Shown piece by piece: positions 31,048 through 38,882 of a DNA stretch of 50,906 nt (position 1 is its first letter; each line of letters starts with the position of its first letter). The notes under the pieces are model-generated. The model made no database searches, was not told the origin of the DNA, and saw only the letters and a list, made by a program, of their open reading frames with translations. This DNA is from Phytophthora sp. 'mugwort' (Eukaryota; Oomycota; Peronosporomycetes; Peronosporales; Peronosporaceae). A program made the translations under genes and the position numbers. The stretch is taken from assembly GCA_033558025.1 (NCBI GenBank), contig JAUCEF010000114.1, forward strand, positions 1 through 50,906, in the 5' to 3' direction.

Positions 31048-31641
31048 TTAAAATATTTTACGTAATAAATACATTAAAGTATATATTGATTGAATATTTT
31101 TAGAATTCATTACTACAGGATAATTAATATTTTGTATAGTTTGACTTGTATTTACTAATGAAATAGTAGGAATTTTTAAAACAGAAAGTTCTTGATTTAA
31201 AAAAGTATCTTTTACAGAACTTTTTATAACTAAAATTAATTTAATTTCATTTTCTTTTAATAAATAATTAATTATCTTATTAAATGTTGTATTCATAATT
31301 TTATTAGTAATTAAACCATTTACCCATTCTTTTGTAAAAAAAATGATATTTGGATTTTTTTTTATAAAAGATGTAGTTAATAAAAATTTAATTTCATTAT
31401 CATTCCCTATTATTAAAATTTTTTCATTTTTTTTTAATATAATTTTAGTTAAATTAAATATACGTTTTAAAAAAAATGAAACATTTTTTAAATTAATTAT
31501 AGTATAATCATGTCTACTTCCAAATATAAAAGATAATAATTCTTTATTTGTATCTATTAAAGATTCTCCATACATATTTTTTGATTTAAATAATAAATTT
31601 AATAAAATATTATTATGTTTTTTTTTTTTTTTTTGTATCAT
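31048..31641 (-). CDS. rps2: Small ribosomal subunit protein S2
   Basis: Small-subunit protein. It has 197 residues, shorter than bacterial S2. Family marks are FGSRHDYTIINLKNVSFFLKRI (about 41-62), FTKEWVNGLITN (about 101-112, matching 'RW.gGtLTN') and the late LSVLKIPTISLVNTS (about 151-165, matching 'ea..l.IP.i.l.DT'). The conserved Asp is Asn here. It lies 6 bases after rpl6 in the minus-strand ribosomal operon. Confidence 0.88.
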   Translation of the reverse strand: MIQKKKKKHNNILLNLLFKSKNMYGESLIDTNKELLSFIFGSRHDYTIINLKNVSFFLKRIFNLTKIILKKNEKILIIGNDNEIKFLLTTSFIKKNPNIIFFTKEWVNGLITNKIMNTTFNKIINYLLKENEIKLILVIKSSVKDTFLNQELSVLKIPTISLVNTSQTIQNINYPVVMNSKNIQSIYTLMYLLRKIF

Positions 31642-31647
31642 ATTTAA

Positions 31648-32253
31648 TTATTTTTTACTTTTTTTTCCCTCTTTTTGTAAAATTTTTTCATTTTTTAATA
31701 ATAAACCTTTTCCTTTATATGGTTCAGGTTTTTTATGATTTTTAATATAATGTACAAATTGATGTAAAAAAATATAATCGATACTACTAAAAATTAAAGT
31801 ATTTGTTTGATTAATAATTTCAATATTTAATGGAATTGGAATTCTAATATTATGACTAAAACCTAATTTTAAAATTAAAGTATTATTTTCAATAAAAGCT
31901 TTAAAACCTATACCTTTTAATATTAAATTAATTTTAAAACCTTGTAAAACACCTTTTATTTTTATTTTTATTAATTTATTGTATAAATTTAAAATACTTT
32001 TTTTTTTTTTATTTTTATTAACAATAATTAATAATTTATTTTTTTTTATAAAAAAATATAAATCATTAATTATTGTTAAAGATAATAAACCTAAAGATGT
32101 TTCAAAAAAAATTATTTTATTATTACTATAAATTTTTAAATCTGTTGGAAAAATAAAAGTTTTATCAATAAAAAATAAATTAATATTTCCTAAAGAACTT
32201 TTAAAAAAATTTTTATTTTTTAATTTAACATTTTTTTTTATTATTTTTATCAT
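31648..32253 (-). CDS. rpl6: Large ribosomal subunit protein L6
   Basis: Large-subunit protein near the sarcin-ricin loop. It has 201 residues. The second domain shows GVLQGFKINLILKGIGFKAFIENNTLILKLGFSHNIRIPIP (about 100-140). The C-terminal signature is HKKPEPYKGKGL (about 174-185). It is followed by rps2 and preceded by rps8, the ancestral spc order with rpl18/rps5 lost. Confidence 0.93.
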   Translation of the reverse strand: MIKIIKKNVKLKNKNFFKSSLGNINLFFIDKTFIFPTDLKIYSNNKIIFFETSLGLLSLTIINDLYFFIKKNKLLIIVNKNKKKKSILNLYNKLIKIKIKGVLQGFKINLILKGIGFKAFIENNTLILKLGFSHNIRIPIPLNIEIINQTNTLIFSSIDYIFLHQFVHYIKNHKKPEPYKGKGLLLKNEKILQKEGKKSKK

Positions 32254-32259
32254 AATTTT

Positions 32260-32641
32260 TTAAATAATTTTACAAATCAATTCACCACCAACATTTAATT
32301 TTTTAGCTTGTAAATCTGTTAAAATACCAATAGATGTTGAAAGAATATAAAATCCTGTTTTTTTTTATATATAAATCCTTATTAGCAATATATAAACGTT
32401 TTCCCGGTTTTGATAAACGTTTTATTTCAGTAATAACTGCTTTATTTTTTCTATATTTTAAATAAATCTCTAATTGATTTTTGGAATTTATCTTATAACT
32501 TTTTATAAAACCTTCTTTAATTAAGATATTTAAAATATTTATACTTTGTTTTGATTTTTGTTGTACTATTTTTGATTTTTTTACTAAATAACCATTTTTT
32601 ATTTTTGAAAATAAATTGGAAAGAGTATCTGTTATAATCAT
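32260..32641 (-). CDS. rps8: Small ribosomal subunit protein S8, one frameshift
   Basis: Small-subunit central-domain protein. The intact frame from 32,641 covers about 91 residues (DTLSNLFSKIKNGYLVKKS through LYIANKDLYIKK). A run of nine T (plus strand, about 32,358-32,366) then shifts it. Reading with eight restores the S8 C-terminus STSIGILTD...GGELICKI and a stop at 32,260, for 126 residues, normal for the family. It is most likely a homopolymer error. This region is read only once, so it cannot be confirmed internally. Confidence 0.88.
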
Positions 32642-32648
32642 AATTAAA

Positions 32649-32948
32649 TTACCAACTATATTTAGAAATACCGGGTAAAAACCCTTTTGATGCTAATTTA
32701 CGTAATTGGATTCTGGATATTTTAAATAAACGATAAATACTTTTAGAACGTCCAGTTAAAACACACACATTTTTAATTCTAGTAATTGATGAATTTTGAT
32801 GGAAAAAAAACCACTTTTGTTGTAATTTCCATCTTAAATTTTTTTCAATATTTAAATTTTTTGAAAGAATTTTTAAAGTTAATCTATTTTTTTCAAAATT
32901 TTTAAATAAATTACGTTGTTTAATATTTTTTTTAATTTTTTTTTGCAT
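32649..32948 (-). CDS. rps14: Small ribosomal subunit protein S14
   Basis: Small-subunit head protein. It has 99 residues. The C-terminal block RIKNVCVLTGRSKSIYRLFKISRIQLRKLASKGFLPGISKYSW is diagnostic (bacterial 'R.r.rC..tGR.r...r.f.lsR...Re.a..G.lPGv.K.sW'). The frame extends upstream across trnA and trnK, so I start at the ATG at 32,948 (MQKKIKKN). Confidence 0.95.
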   Translation of the reverse strand: MQKKIKKNIKQRNLFKNFEKNRLTLKILSKNLNIEKNLRWKLQQKWFFFHQNSSITRIKNVCVLTGRSKSIYRLFKISRIQLRKLASKGFLPGISKYSW

Positions 32949-32974
32949 AAAATTATATTTAAGAAAGATAAATA

Positions 32975-33047
32975 TGGAGATAATCGGATTCGAACCGATA
33001 ACATTATATTTGCAAAACATACTTTCTACCAGTTGAAATATATCCCC
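32975..33047 (-). tRNA. trnA: tRNA-Ala (UGC)
   Basis: Acceptor GGGGATA/TATCTCC with one G-T pair; anticodon stem TATGT/ATATA with loop TTTGCAA giving TGC; discriminator A. Confidence 0.91.
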
Positions 33048-33049
33048 AA

Positions 33050-33122
33050 TAAGTGTATTGGGATTTGAACCCAAGACCATCAGATTAAAAGTCCGGTGCT
33101 CTACCAGCTGAGCTATACACTT
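33050..33122 (-). tRNA. trnK: tRNA-Lys (UUU)
   Basis: Acceptor AAGTGTA/TACACTT; anticodon loop CTTTTAA giving TTT; discriminator A. Two bases from trnA. Confidence 0.92.
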
Positions 33123-33132
33123 ATTTAAAAAA

Positions 33133-33525
33133 TTAATTAATTCTTATAAAAATTTTATTTAATAATAAAAATTTTTTATTTAAAATATAATTAATTTTTT
33201 GTTTTAATATTTTATTAAAAATTGAAGTTTTTTGTATTTTAATATTTTGATTTTTTTTATAAATAGATAATTTTTTTGTTATAAATAACTCAAAATTAAA
33301 ACAAAAAGTTTTATAAGAATTATTAAAAAAATAAATAATATTATTTTTTTCAAAATTAATTTGATTTTTTTTTTTATTATCAAAAATTATTTTTTTTTTT
33401 CTAAATTTTAAATTATAACAAATTTTAGGTAAAAAAAAATAAGTAATAAAAAAATAAAAATTAAAAAAAAAAAATAAAAACCAAGAAACTTGATTAAAAA
33501 ATGAAAATTGATCGAATTGTGGCAT
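33133..33525 (-). CDS. atp8: ATP synthase F0 subunit 8
   Basis: Peripheral-stalk membrane subunit of ATP synthase. The N-terminus MPQFDQFSFFNQVSWFLFFFFNFYFFITYFFLP is the classic ATP8/YMF19 start: an MPQ[FL]D.F motif followed by one membrane helix. The remaining 95 or so residues are Lys/Asn-rich and poorly conserved, as usual. It has 130 residues. It lies between trnK and the rps1-like ORF. Confidence 0.93.
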   Translation of the reverse strand: MPQFDQFSFFNQVSWFLFFFFNFYFFITYFFLPKICYNLKFRKKKIIFDNKKKNQINFEKNNIIYFFNNSYKTFCFNFELFITKKLSIYKKNQNIKIQKTSIFNKILKQKINYILNKKFLLLNKIFIRIN

Positions 33526-33586
33526 AATTTTATAATAAATTTTTATTTCTTCAACATATATTTTTCTTGAAAGAACACTTTTATTT

Positions 33587-34255
33587 TTATTTTATTTTAA
33601 AATTATTATTTTTTATTTTTTGATTTTGAATAATAGTTTGAATATAAGAAAGTCTTGAAAATTCTTTTTTTGATTTTTTAAATATATTTAAATTATTAAC
33701 TTTAAAATTTAAATATTTTAATTTATAACAATTAATTAAACGTGTTGAATTAATTCTTCTTTTATAGAAACCTTTTTTATTATATTTATTAAAATAAAAT
33801 TTTTTTTTATAATTTAAAGCATTATTTAAATTAATAGGTTTTATAGAAAAAATAAATCCTAAAATTGAAATAAAAATTTTTTTATTATTCCAATTTCCAC
33901 CAAGTAAACGACCTTTTATTGAATTATTTTTTTTTATTAAAATATTTTGAAGCATTATTTTATTAAATTGATGTAATATATTATAAGTTAAATCATAATT
34001 AAATAATATAATATTTTCATATTTTATAGCAATTGTTGAAATTTTATCTATTTTTATTAAAGTAAAAGGTAAATAAATGTTTTCATAATTATTAAATTCA
34101 ATTACATAAGATTCTAAATTTAAATTATTAAATAAAATTGGATTTTCAAATAAAATATTTTTTAATTTAAATTTTTTTTTTTTTAAATAATTATTTTTTA
34201 AAAATTGTTGATAATTTGATAAATTATTTGTTTTTTGTTTTTTTAATTTTTTCAT
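33587..34255 (-). CDS. Basic protein orf222, possible S1-like ribosomal protein
   Basis: A 222-residue Lys/Asn-rich protein without membrane segments. Around residues 112-135 the segment IKGRLLGGNWNNKKIFISILGFIFS resembles an S1-type strand pattern ('v.G.v....gg..v.i.Gf..f.p'). The C-terminal part is strongly basic (FKKSKKEFSRLSYIQTI). Its place between rpl16/trnI and atp8 within the ribosomal block suggests a mitoribosomal role. The resemblance to rps1 is weak and by eye; it may instead be a lineage-specific ribosomal protein. Confidence 0.4.
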   Translation of the reverse strand: MKKLKKQKTNNLSNYQQFLKNNYLKKKKFKLKNILFENPILFNNLNLESYVIEFNNYENIYLPFTLIKIDKISTIAIKYENIILFNYDLTYNILHQFNKIMLQNILIKKNNSIKGRLLGGNWNNKKIFISILGFIFSIKPINLNNALNYKKKFYFNKYNKKGFYKRRINSTRLINCYKLKYLNFKVNNLNIFKKSKKEFSRLSYIQTIIQNQKIKNNNFKIK

Positions 34256-34276
34256 TTAAAATAAAAATTTTTTAAT

Positions 34277-34350
34277 TAGGCCTAGTAGGATTTGAACCTA
34301 CAACTATACCGTTATGAGCGGTATGCTCTAACCAATTAAACTATAAGCCT
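34277..34350 (-). tRNA. trnI: tRNA with CAU anticodon, likely tRNA-Ile (lysidine type)
   Basis: Acceptor AGGCTTA/TAGGCCT; anticodon stem TACCG/CGGTA with loop CTCATAA giving CAT. The body resembles the plant mitochondrial trnI(CAU) as I remember it (for example TACCGCTCATAACGGTA). It would decode AUA after C34 is converted to lysidine. It could also be a tRNA-Met. Confidence 0.8.
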
Positions 34351-34352
34351 AA

Positions 34353-34757
34353 TTATTTATAAATAAATTTTGTTTTAACCGGCAATTTATTAGAACCCGC
34401 TTTTAAAACTTTTTTTGCATTTTCTAATGAAATACCGCTAATTTCATATAAAATTTGACCTTTTTTAACTTTAGCAACCCAAAAAGAAACAGCACCTTTT
34501 CCTTTACCCATACGATTTTCTGTAGGTTTTGCTGTTACAGGTGTATCTGGAAAAACACGAATCCAAAGAAATCCTAATCGTTTCATTTTTCGAATAATTA
34601 TTCGACGAGTTGCTTCTATTTGTCTTGATGTTAAACGTGTTTCTTTTAAAACTTTAATAGCATATTTACCATAAACAATATTATTACCTTTTGTTGTTTT
34701 ACCTGTAAGTTTACTTTTAAATTGTTTTTTATATTTAGTTTTTTTTGGAAATAACAT
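34353..34757 (-). CDS. rpl16: Large ribosomal subunit protein L16
   Basis: Large-subunit protein near the A site. It has 134 residues. The N-terminus MLFPKKTKYKKQFKS and the blocks SRQIEATRRIIIRKMKR, WIRVFPDTPVTAKPTENRMGKGKGAVSFWVA and ISLENAKKVLKAGSNKLPVKTKF are diagnostic. It overlaps the end of rps3 by 23 bases, a bacterial S10-operon-like arrangement. Confidence 0.97.
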   Translation of the reverse strand: MLFPKKTKYKKQFKSKLTGKTTKGNNIVYGKYAIKVLKETRLTSRQIEATRRIIIRKMKRLGFLWIRVFPDTPVTAKPTENRMGKGKGAVSFWVAKVKKGQILYEISGISLENAKKVLKAGSNKLPVKTKFIYK

Positions 34758-35565
34758 AATTAGTATTTTTAATTCTTTGTTTTTTTAAAAATTTAGAATT
34801 TAATGTAGTTTTTAGTGGTTTAAAAAAAATCCATAATTTAATACTACAAATACCCGATGGTGTTTTAAATTCATTAAAATGATATTTAATATCATATTCT
34901 AAAGTATTTAATGGTATTTTTCCTTTTTGAAAAATTAGTTTTTTTTTACGTTTTGATTTATTTAAACGACCTTTAAATTGTAAACGATAACCAATAAAAT
35001 TAGAAAATATTTTAAAAAATTCTTGAAGCATATTATCAATATTATTAATAAATTTTTTATGTGTTTTTTTTTTTTCTAATGTTTGTTTAATATAAAAAGT
35101 TATAATATTTATATTTTTAGTATAAAAAGCATAACTAAAATTATAAATCATTTTTTTAACATTTTTATTAATTCGATTATTTTTTCTTATTTTATCAAAA
35201 ATTCTTTTTAAATTTTTTCGTAATTTAATTAATTCAAAAAATTGGACATTTTTGATAAATAATTTAATATTATTATTAATATAATATATATTTAAATATT
35301 TAATAATTTGATTATAAGATAATTTATAATATTTTTTTGCATTTTTTTGAATATAAACATATATATTTATATTATTTGATGTTTTTACTATATTTATATC
35401 TATTAATTTTAAATTTTTATAATTAAAAATATTTTGAAAATATTTTTTAATTTCTAAATCAAAATGCAATAAATTAGAATACTCATTATTATTAACAATC
35501 CATTGGGAATCCCAATTTTTTTTTTTATTTAATCTTAAACTAATTGGTATAATTTTTTGACCCAT
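34735..35565 (-). CDS. rps3: Small ribosomal subunit protein S3
   Basis: Small-subunit protein at the mRNA entrance. It has 276 residues. The N-terminus MGQKIIPISLRLNKKKNWDSQW is canonical (MGQK..P..lRl). The C-terminal domain shows GYRLQFKGRLNKSKRKKKLIFQKG and KTPSGICSIKLWIFF (matching 'T.yG.iGikVWi'). It lies between rps19 and rpl16, overlapping the latter. Confidence 0.95.
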   Translation of the reverse strand: MGQKIIPISLRLNKKKNWDSQWIVNNNEYSNLLHFDLEIKKYFQNIFNYKNLKLIDINIVKTSNNINIYVYIQKNAKKYYKLSYNQIIKYLNIYYINNNIKLFIKNVQFFELIKLRKNLKRIFDKIRKNNRINKNVKKMIYNFSYAFYTKNINIITFYIKQTLEKKKTHKKFINNIDNMLQEFFKIFSNFIGYRLQFKGRLNKSKRKKKLIFQKGKIPLNTLEYDIKYHFNEFKTPSGICSIKLWIFFKPLKTTLNSKFLKKQRIKNTNYVISKKN

Positions 35566-35568
35566 AAT

Positions 35569-35805
35569 TTATTTTTTTTTTTTATATATATGTTTTTTTC
35601 GTGTATTAATAAATTCACCAAATTTAAAACCAATCATTTTATCATTTATTTCCAAATTAATAAATATTTTACCATTATAAATACTTACAGAATGATTACT
35701 ATATTCAGGTAATATTGTTAAATTTTTATTAGTTATTTTTATCCATTGTTTTTTTTTTAATAAATTAACTTTAAAAAATGGACCTTTATATTTACTTCTA
35801 GACAT
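35569..35805 (-). CDS. rps19: Small ribosomal subunit protein S19
   Basis: Small-subunit head protein. It has 78 residues. MSRSKYKGPFFKVNLLKK and the late GKIFINLEINDKMIGFKFGEFINTRKKH are diagnostic (family 'S...KgPf', 'vyNGk.f..v.it..MvGhklGEFa.Tr'). Three bases separate it from rps3 and from rpl2. Confidence 0.96.
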   Translation of the reverse strand: MSRSKYKGPFFKVNLLKKKQWIKITNKNLTILPEYSNHSVSIYNGKIFINLEINDKMIGFKFGEFINTRKKHIYKKKK

Positions 35806-35808
35806 AAT

Positions 35809-36615
35809 TTATTTAATAATTAATTTTTTTTTTGTTTTTTTACGTGTAGGCTTTCCTTTAGTTATTTTACCTTGTGGTGTTACAGAAGGTCGCCCTCCAC
35901 TTGTTTTACCCTCACCACCACCATGTGGATGATCGACAGGATTTTTTGCTACACCACGTACAGAAGGTCGTCTATTTAACCAACGTGAACGCCCAGCTTT
36001 ACCTAATTTAATTTTTTTATGATTAATATTAGATACAACACCTAATGTTGCATAACAAGTTAATAAAATTAATTTTAATTCACCAGAATTTAAACGAATT
36101 CGAGCGTATTTATTATCAATTTTTTGAATTAATTGTGCAGATGTTCCAGCACTTCTTATTAATTTTCCTCTAGATTTTGGATATAAACTAATATTATGAA
36201 TTAAACTACCAATTGGTATATTTTGTAATGGTAAAGCATTACCTACTTTTAATTCAGCATTAGGTGAACTTTTTATATATTGATTAATTTTTAAACCTTC
36301 CGGTGCTAAAATTAAATAAGATTTAGAATTGTTTTTAATATAAGCGATATTTGCGGAACGATTAGGATCATATAAAATTTTAATAATATAACCTTCAATA
36401 TTTTTAGATCTATTAAAATCAATTATTCTATATAAACGTTTATGTCCACCACCGCGATGTTTTATAGTTATTTTACCTTGATTATTTTTACCATTAGCAC
36501 GTTGAAAACCTTTTGTTAAAGATTTAATTTTAAAAATTTTAGTTAAATTATCTTTTTTTAATAAAAATGTTTGACGTTGTGATGGTGTTATAGGTTTTAT
36601 TTTTTTTTCTATCAT
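35809..36615 (-). CDS. rpl2: Large ribosomal subunit protein L2
   Basis: Large-subunit protein at the peptidyl-transferase centre. It has 268 residues. Signatures are [18 protein letters not shown] (about 53-70), [47 protein letters not shown]-like sequence near residues 202-247 with the conserved histidine loop, and a basic C-terminus. It heads the minus-strand ribosomal cluster and diverges from rps13 across 28 bases. Confidence 0.97.
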   Translation of the reverse strand: [268 protein letters not shown]

Positions 36616-36643
36616 TTTATATGGTATATAGATAAAATCTATT
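36616..36643. promoter_or_regulatory. 28-bp divergent rpl2/rps13 spacer
   Basis: Two oppositely transcribed ribosomal blocks begin here with only 28 bases between their ATG codons. The spacer contains ATATGGTATAT and AGATAAAATCT, a short inverted repeat. Any promoters must be very compact or lie inside the genes. Promoter function is inferred from orientation alone. Confidence 0.35.
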
Positions 36644-37057
36644 ATGTTATATATTTTTAATAAAACAATTTCAGATTCAAAAAGTATTTTATATTCATTA
36701 ACTATATTATATGGTATTAATGAATTTCAATCCAAGAAAATTTGTAAAAATATAGGAATTAATCCTCAAATCACCCTTAATAAACTTAAAAACAACCATG
36801 TAAACCGACTGGTTAATTATATTAATAAAAATTTAAAAGTTGAACAACTTTTAAAAAAAATTAAAACTGAAAGATTAAATGAATTAGTAGAAATTAAAAG
36901 TAATCGTGGAATTAGACAAAGTCAGGGATTACCTGTTAGAGGACAACGTACTCATACAAATTCAAAAACATCTAAAAAATTAAAAAAAATTTTTATTCAA
37001 AAACGTATTTCACGTAATAAACGACCATTTAAAAGTCAAAAAAAAAAAAAAAGATAA
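36644..37057 (+). CDS. rps13: Small ribosomal subunit protein S13
   Basis: Small-subunit head protein. It has 137 residues. The helix-two-turn-helix part ILYGINEFQSKKICKNIGINPQ (about 23-44) and the C-terminal NRGIRQSQGLPVRGQRTHTNSKT (about 86-108) are diagnostic. It starts the right-hand plus-strand block and precedes rps11 by 12 bases, the ancestral alpha-operon order. Confidence 0.96.
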   Translation: MLYIFNKTISDSKSILYSLTILYGINEFQSKKICKNIGINPQITLNKLKNNHVNRLVNYINKNLKVEQLLKKIKTERLNELVEIKSNRGIRQSQGLPVRGQRTHTNSKTSKKLKKIFIQKRISRNKRPFKSQKKKKR

Positions 37058-37069
37058 AGTTATTATTCT

Positions 37070-37483
37070 ATGAATAAAAATAAATATAATTTTAAAAATA
37101 AATTTAAAAAAAAAATAAATTTAAAAAAAAAAAATCCTTTAATTTTAACAAATTTACATATTACAGCAAATTTAAAAAATACTATTATAAGTTTAACAAC
37201 TTATAAAGGAAATCTTTTAAAACAATGGTCTACAAAATCATTAAAAAAAACACGTTTTAAAAAAAATACACCATATAATGTTCAATTAATTGTATATAAA
37301 ATTAATAAATATCTTCAATTAAAAAAAATAAAAAAATTAAAAATTTATTTACATGGTACTGGTTTAGGTCGATATAATGTTTTAAAAAATATAAAAAATA
37401 AAAAAATTAAAATAAAATATATTTTAGATAAAACAACAAAACCTTTTAATGGTTGTAGATTAAAAAAACAAAAAAGACGTTAA
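37070..37483 (+). CDS. rps11: Small ribosomal subunit protein S11
   Basis: Small-subunit platform protein. It has 137 residues with a Lys-rich N-terminal leader. The core shows LTNLHITANLKNTIISLTTYKGNLLKQWSTKS (about 25-56), LHGTGLGRYNVLKNI (about 98-112) and the C-terminal DKTTKPFNGCRLKKQKRR (matching 'D.TpiPHnGcRpkK.RR'). Confidence 0.95.
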   Translation: MNKNKYNFKNKFKKKINLKKKNPLILTNLHITANLKNTIISLTTYKGNLLKQWSTKSLKKTRFKKNTPYNVQLIVYKINKYLQLKKIKKLKIYLHGTGLGRYNVLKNIKNKKIKIKYILDKTTKPFNGCRLKKQKRR

Positions 37484-37492
37484 TTTTAATAT

Positions 37493-37577
37493 GGATAGGT
37501 GATCGAGTGGTTTAAGGTGTCAGTCTTGAAAACTGAAGTATGTAATAATACCGTGGGTTCAAATCCCACTCTATCCT
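37493..37577 (+). tRNA. trnS: tRNA-Ser (UGA)
   Basis: Acceptor GGATAGG/TCTATCC; anticodon stem TCAGT/ACTGA with loop CTTGAAA giving TGA; long variable arm. Confidence 0.92.
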
Positions 37578-37581
37578 TTAA

Positions 37582-37652
37582 AAGCTAGAGACGGATTCGA
37601 ACCGTCATTAAAGGATTTGCAGTCCTTTACATTACCTTTATGTTATCTAGCC
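37582..37652 (-). tRNA. trnC: tRNA-Cys (GCA)
   Basis: Acceptor GGCTAGA/TCTAGCT with a G-T first pair; anticodon stem AAGGA/TCCTT with loop CTGCAAA giving GCA. It is on the opposite strand to its neighbours trnS and the rpl31-like ORF. Confidence 0.91.
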
Positions 37653-37669
37653 AAAATAAATTATATTAT

Positions 37670-37873
37670 ATGAATAAAAATAAAAAATTTTTTACCTATA
37701 AAAATAAAATTATTTTAACAAATGGATCTTCTTTAAAAATAACATCTATTAAGTATTTAAAAAATTATCAATTAAATTTAAGAATTTTTAAAGAAACAGA
37801 TATTATTACAAATACAAATATCAATTTAAATAAAAGTAAATTAAATTTTATAAAAAAAAATAAATTAAATTAA
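37670..37873 (+). CDS. rpl31: Putative large ribosomal subunit protein L31
   Basis: A 67-residue basic protein starting MNKNKKFFTYKN. The segment IILTNGSSLKITSIKYLKNYQLNLRIFKETDIITN follows the L31 core pattern ('v.f.dGss....st.......l..D...hp.w'). Mitochondrial rpl31 is known in other stramenopiles, and its placement in the rps13-rps11 block fits. I start at the ATG at 37,670; an ATG 10 codons upstream lies in trnC. The last nine bases overlap the tatC 3' end on the other strand. Similarity is weak, as usual for this short protein. Confidence 0.55.
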   Translation: MNKNKKFFTYKNKIILTNGSSLKITSIKYLKNYQLNLRIFKETDIITNTNINLNKSKLNFIKKNKLN

Positions 37874-38608
37874 TTTATATTTATTTAAATATATTGAAAT
37901 ATAAATAAATATTTCAAAAAAAAAAAAAAAGATAAAATAAATTAATATAAAATTAAATATATCTGGTGGTGTAATTAAAGCACTCAATAATATTATTTTT
38001 AAATAAAAGAATTTTCTTAAATTAATAATTATTTTAATTTTTAAAATATTATTTGATATAAAAAAAAATAAAGAAAAAAAATAAATAAATATTATAAATA
38101 TATAAATAAAAGAAGAAAAAATAAAATCAAAATAATTATCAATTTTTGGTTCAAAATAAATTGTTAAAAGATATAAATTTGAAAAATTTAAATTTAATAA
38201 AAAATCCCAAATATGTGGAATAATATTAGTAAAAATAAATTTTATTATAAAAAAATTAAAAATTATAAAAAAAATATAAAATTTTATAAAAATAAAATTT
38301 TCAAATTTATATAAACCTTTTGATAAAAAAAACCAAAATAATAAAAAACTTAATTGAATTGTTATAAAAGTTGTTATGAAAATTGCTATAAAAATATTAG
38401 TAATAAAAATTTCAGTAATATTAGTAAAAATAAAATATTTTAACATATTTTTATTAAGTAAATTATTAACTAATAAATATATTAATTGATCAGAAAAATA
38501 ATATGAAATTATAAAAAGATAAAAAAAAGTGATTAAAAGTATAAAAAAATTATATTTTAATTCAAATAAATGTAATTGTAAATAAGTTATTATTTTTTTT
38601 TTTTTCAT
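37865..38608 (-). CDS. tatC: Sec-independent translocase protein TatC
   Basis: Multi-pass membrane receptor of the twin-arginine translocase, also known in mtDNA as ymf16 or mttB. It has 247 residues and six hydrophobic segments. The N-terminus LQLHLFELKYNFF corresponds to the conserved H..ELR motif. Near the C-terminus LLSALITPPDIFNFIL matches 'a.iTPpDp..q'. It is the only protein gene on the minus strand in this block. Folded-protein export substrates in mitochondria are poorly defined; Rieske protein is the usual proposal. Confidence 0.93.
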   Translation of the reverse strand: MKKKKIITYLQLHLFELKYNFFILLITFFYLFIISYYFSDQLIYLLVNNLLNKNMLKYFIFTNITEIFITNIFIAIFITTFITIQLSFLLFWFFLSKGLYKFENFIFIKFYIFFIIFNFFIIKFIFTNIIPHIWDFLLNLNFSNLYLLTIYFEPKIDNYFDFIFSSFIYIFIIFIYFFSLFFFISNNILKIKIIINLRKFFYLKIILLSALITPPDIFNFILIYFIFFFFFEIFIYISIYLNKYKLI

Positions 38609-38626
38609 ATATTTAAAAAAATATTA

Positions 38627-38709
38627 GCCTACTTGGTGAAATTGGTAAACACGATAGATTTAAAATCTGTTCCCTTTTAGGGTTATTGGTTCAAGTCCAA
38701 TAGTAGGTA
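38627..38709 (+). tRNA. trnL: tRNA-Leu (UAA)
   Basis: Acceptor GCCTACT/AGTAGGT; anticodon loop TTTAAAA giving TAA; long variable arm; discriminator A. Confidence 0.92.
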
Positions 38710-38717
38710 TTTTTATT

Positions 38718-38800
38718 ATCAAAGTGGTGAAATTGGTAAACACGTTACACTTAGGATGTAAAGCTTAAAAGCGTTAAGGGTTCAAATCCCTTCTTTGATA
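38718..38800 (+). tRNA. trnL: tRNA-Leu (UAG)
   Basis: Acceptor ATCAAAG/CTTTGAT; anticodon stem TTACA/TGTAA with loop CTTAGGA giving TAG; long variable arm; discriminator A. Confidence 0.92.
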
Positions 38801-38882
38801 TTACTATAATAATATATTTTAAATAAAATATATCTTTTTAGTGAAAATAAATTTATATTTTATTTAATTTTTTATCATTAAA

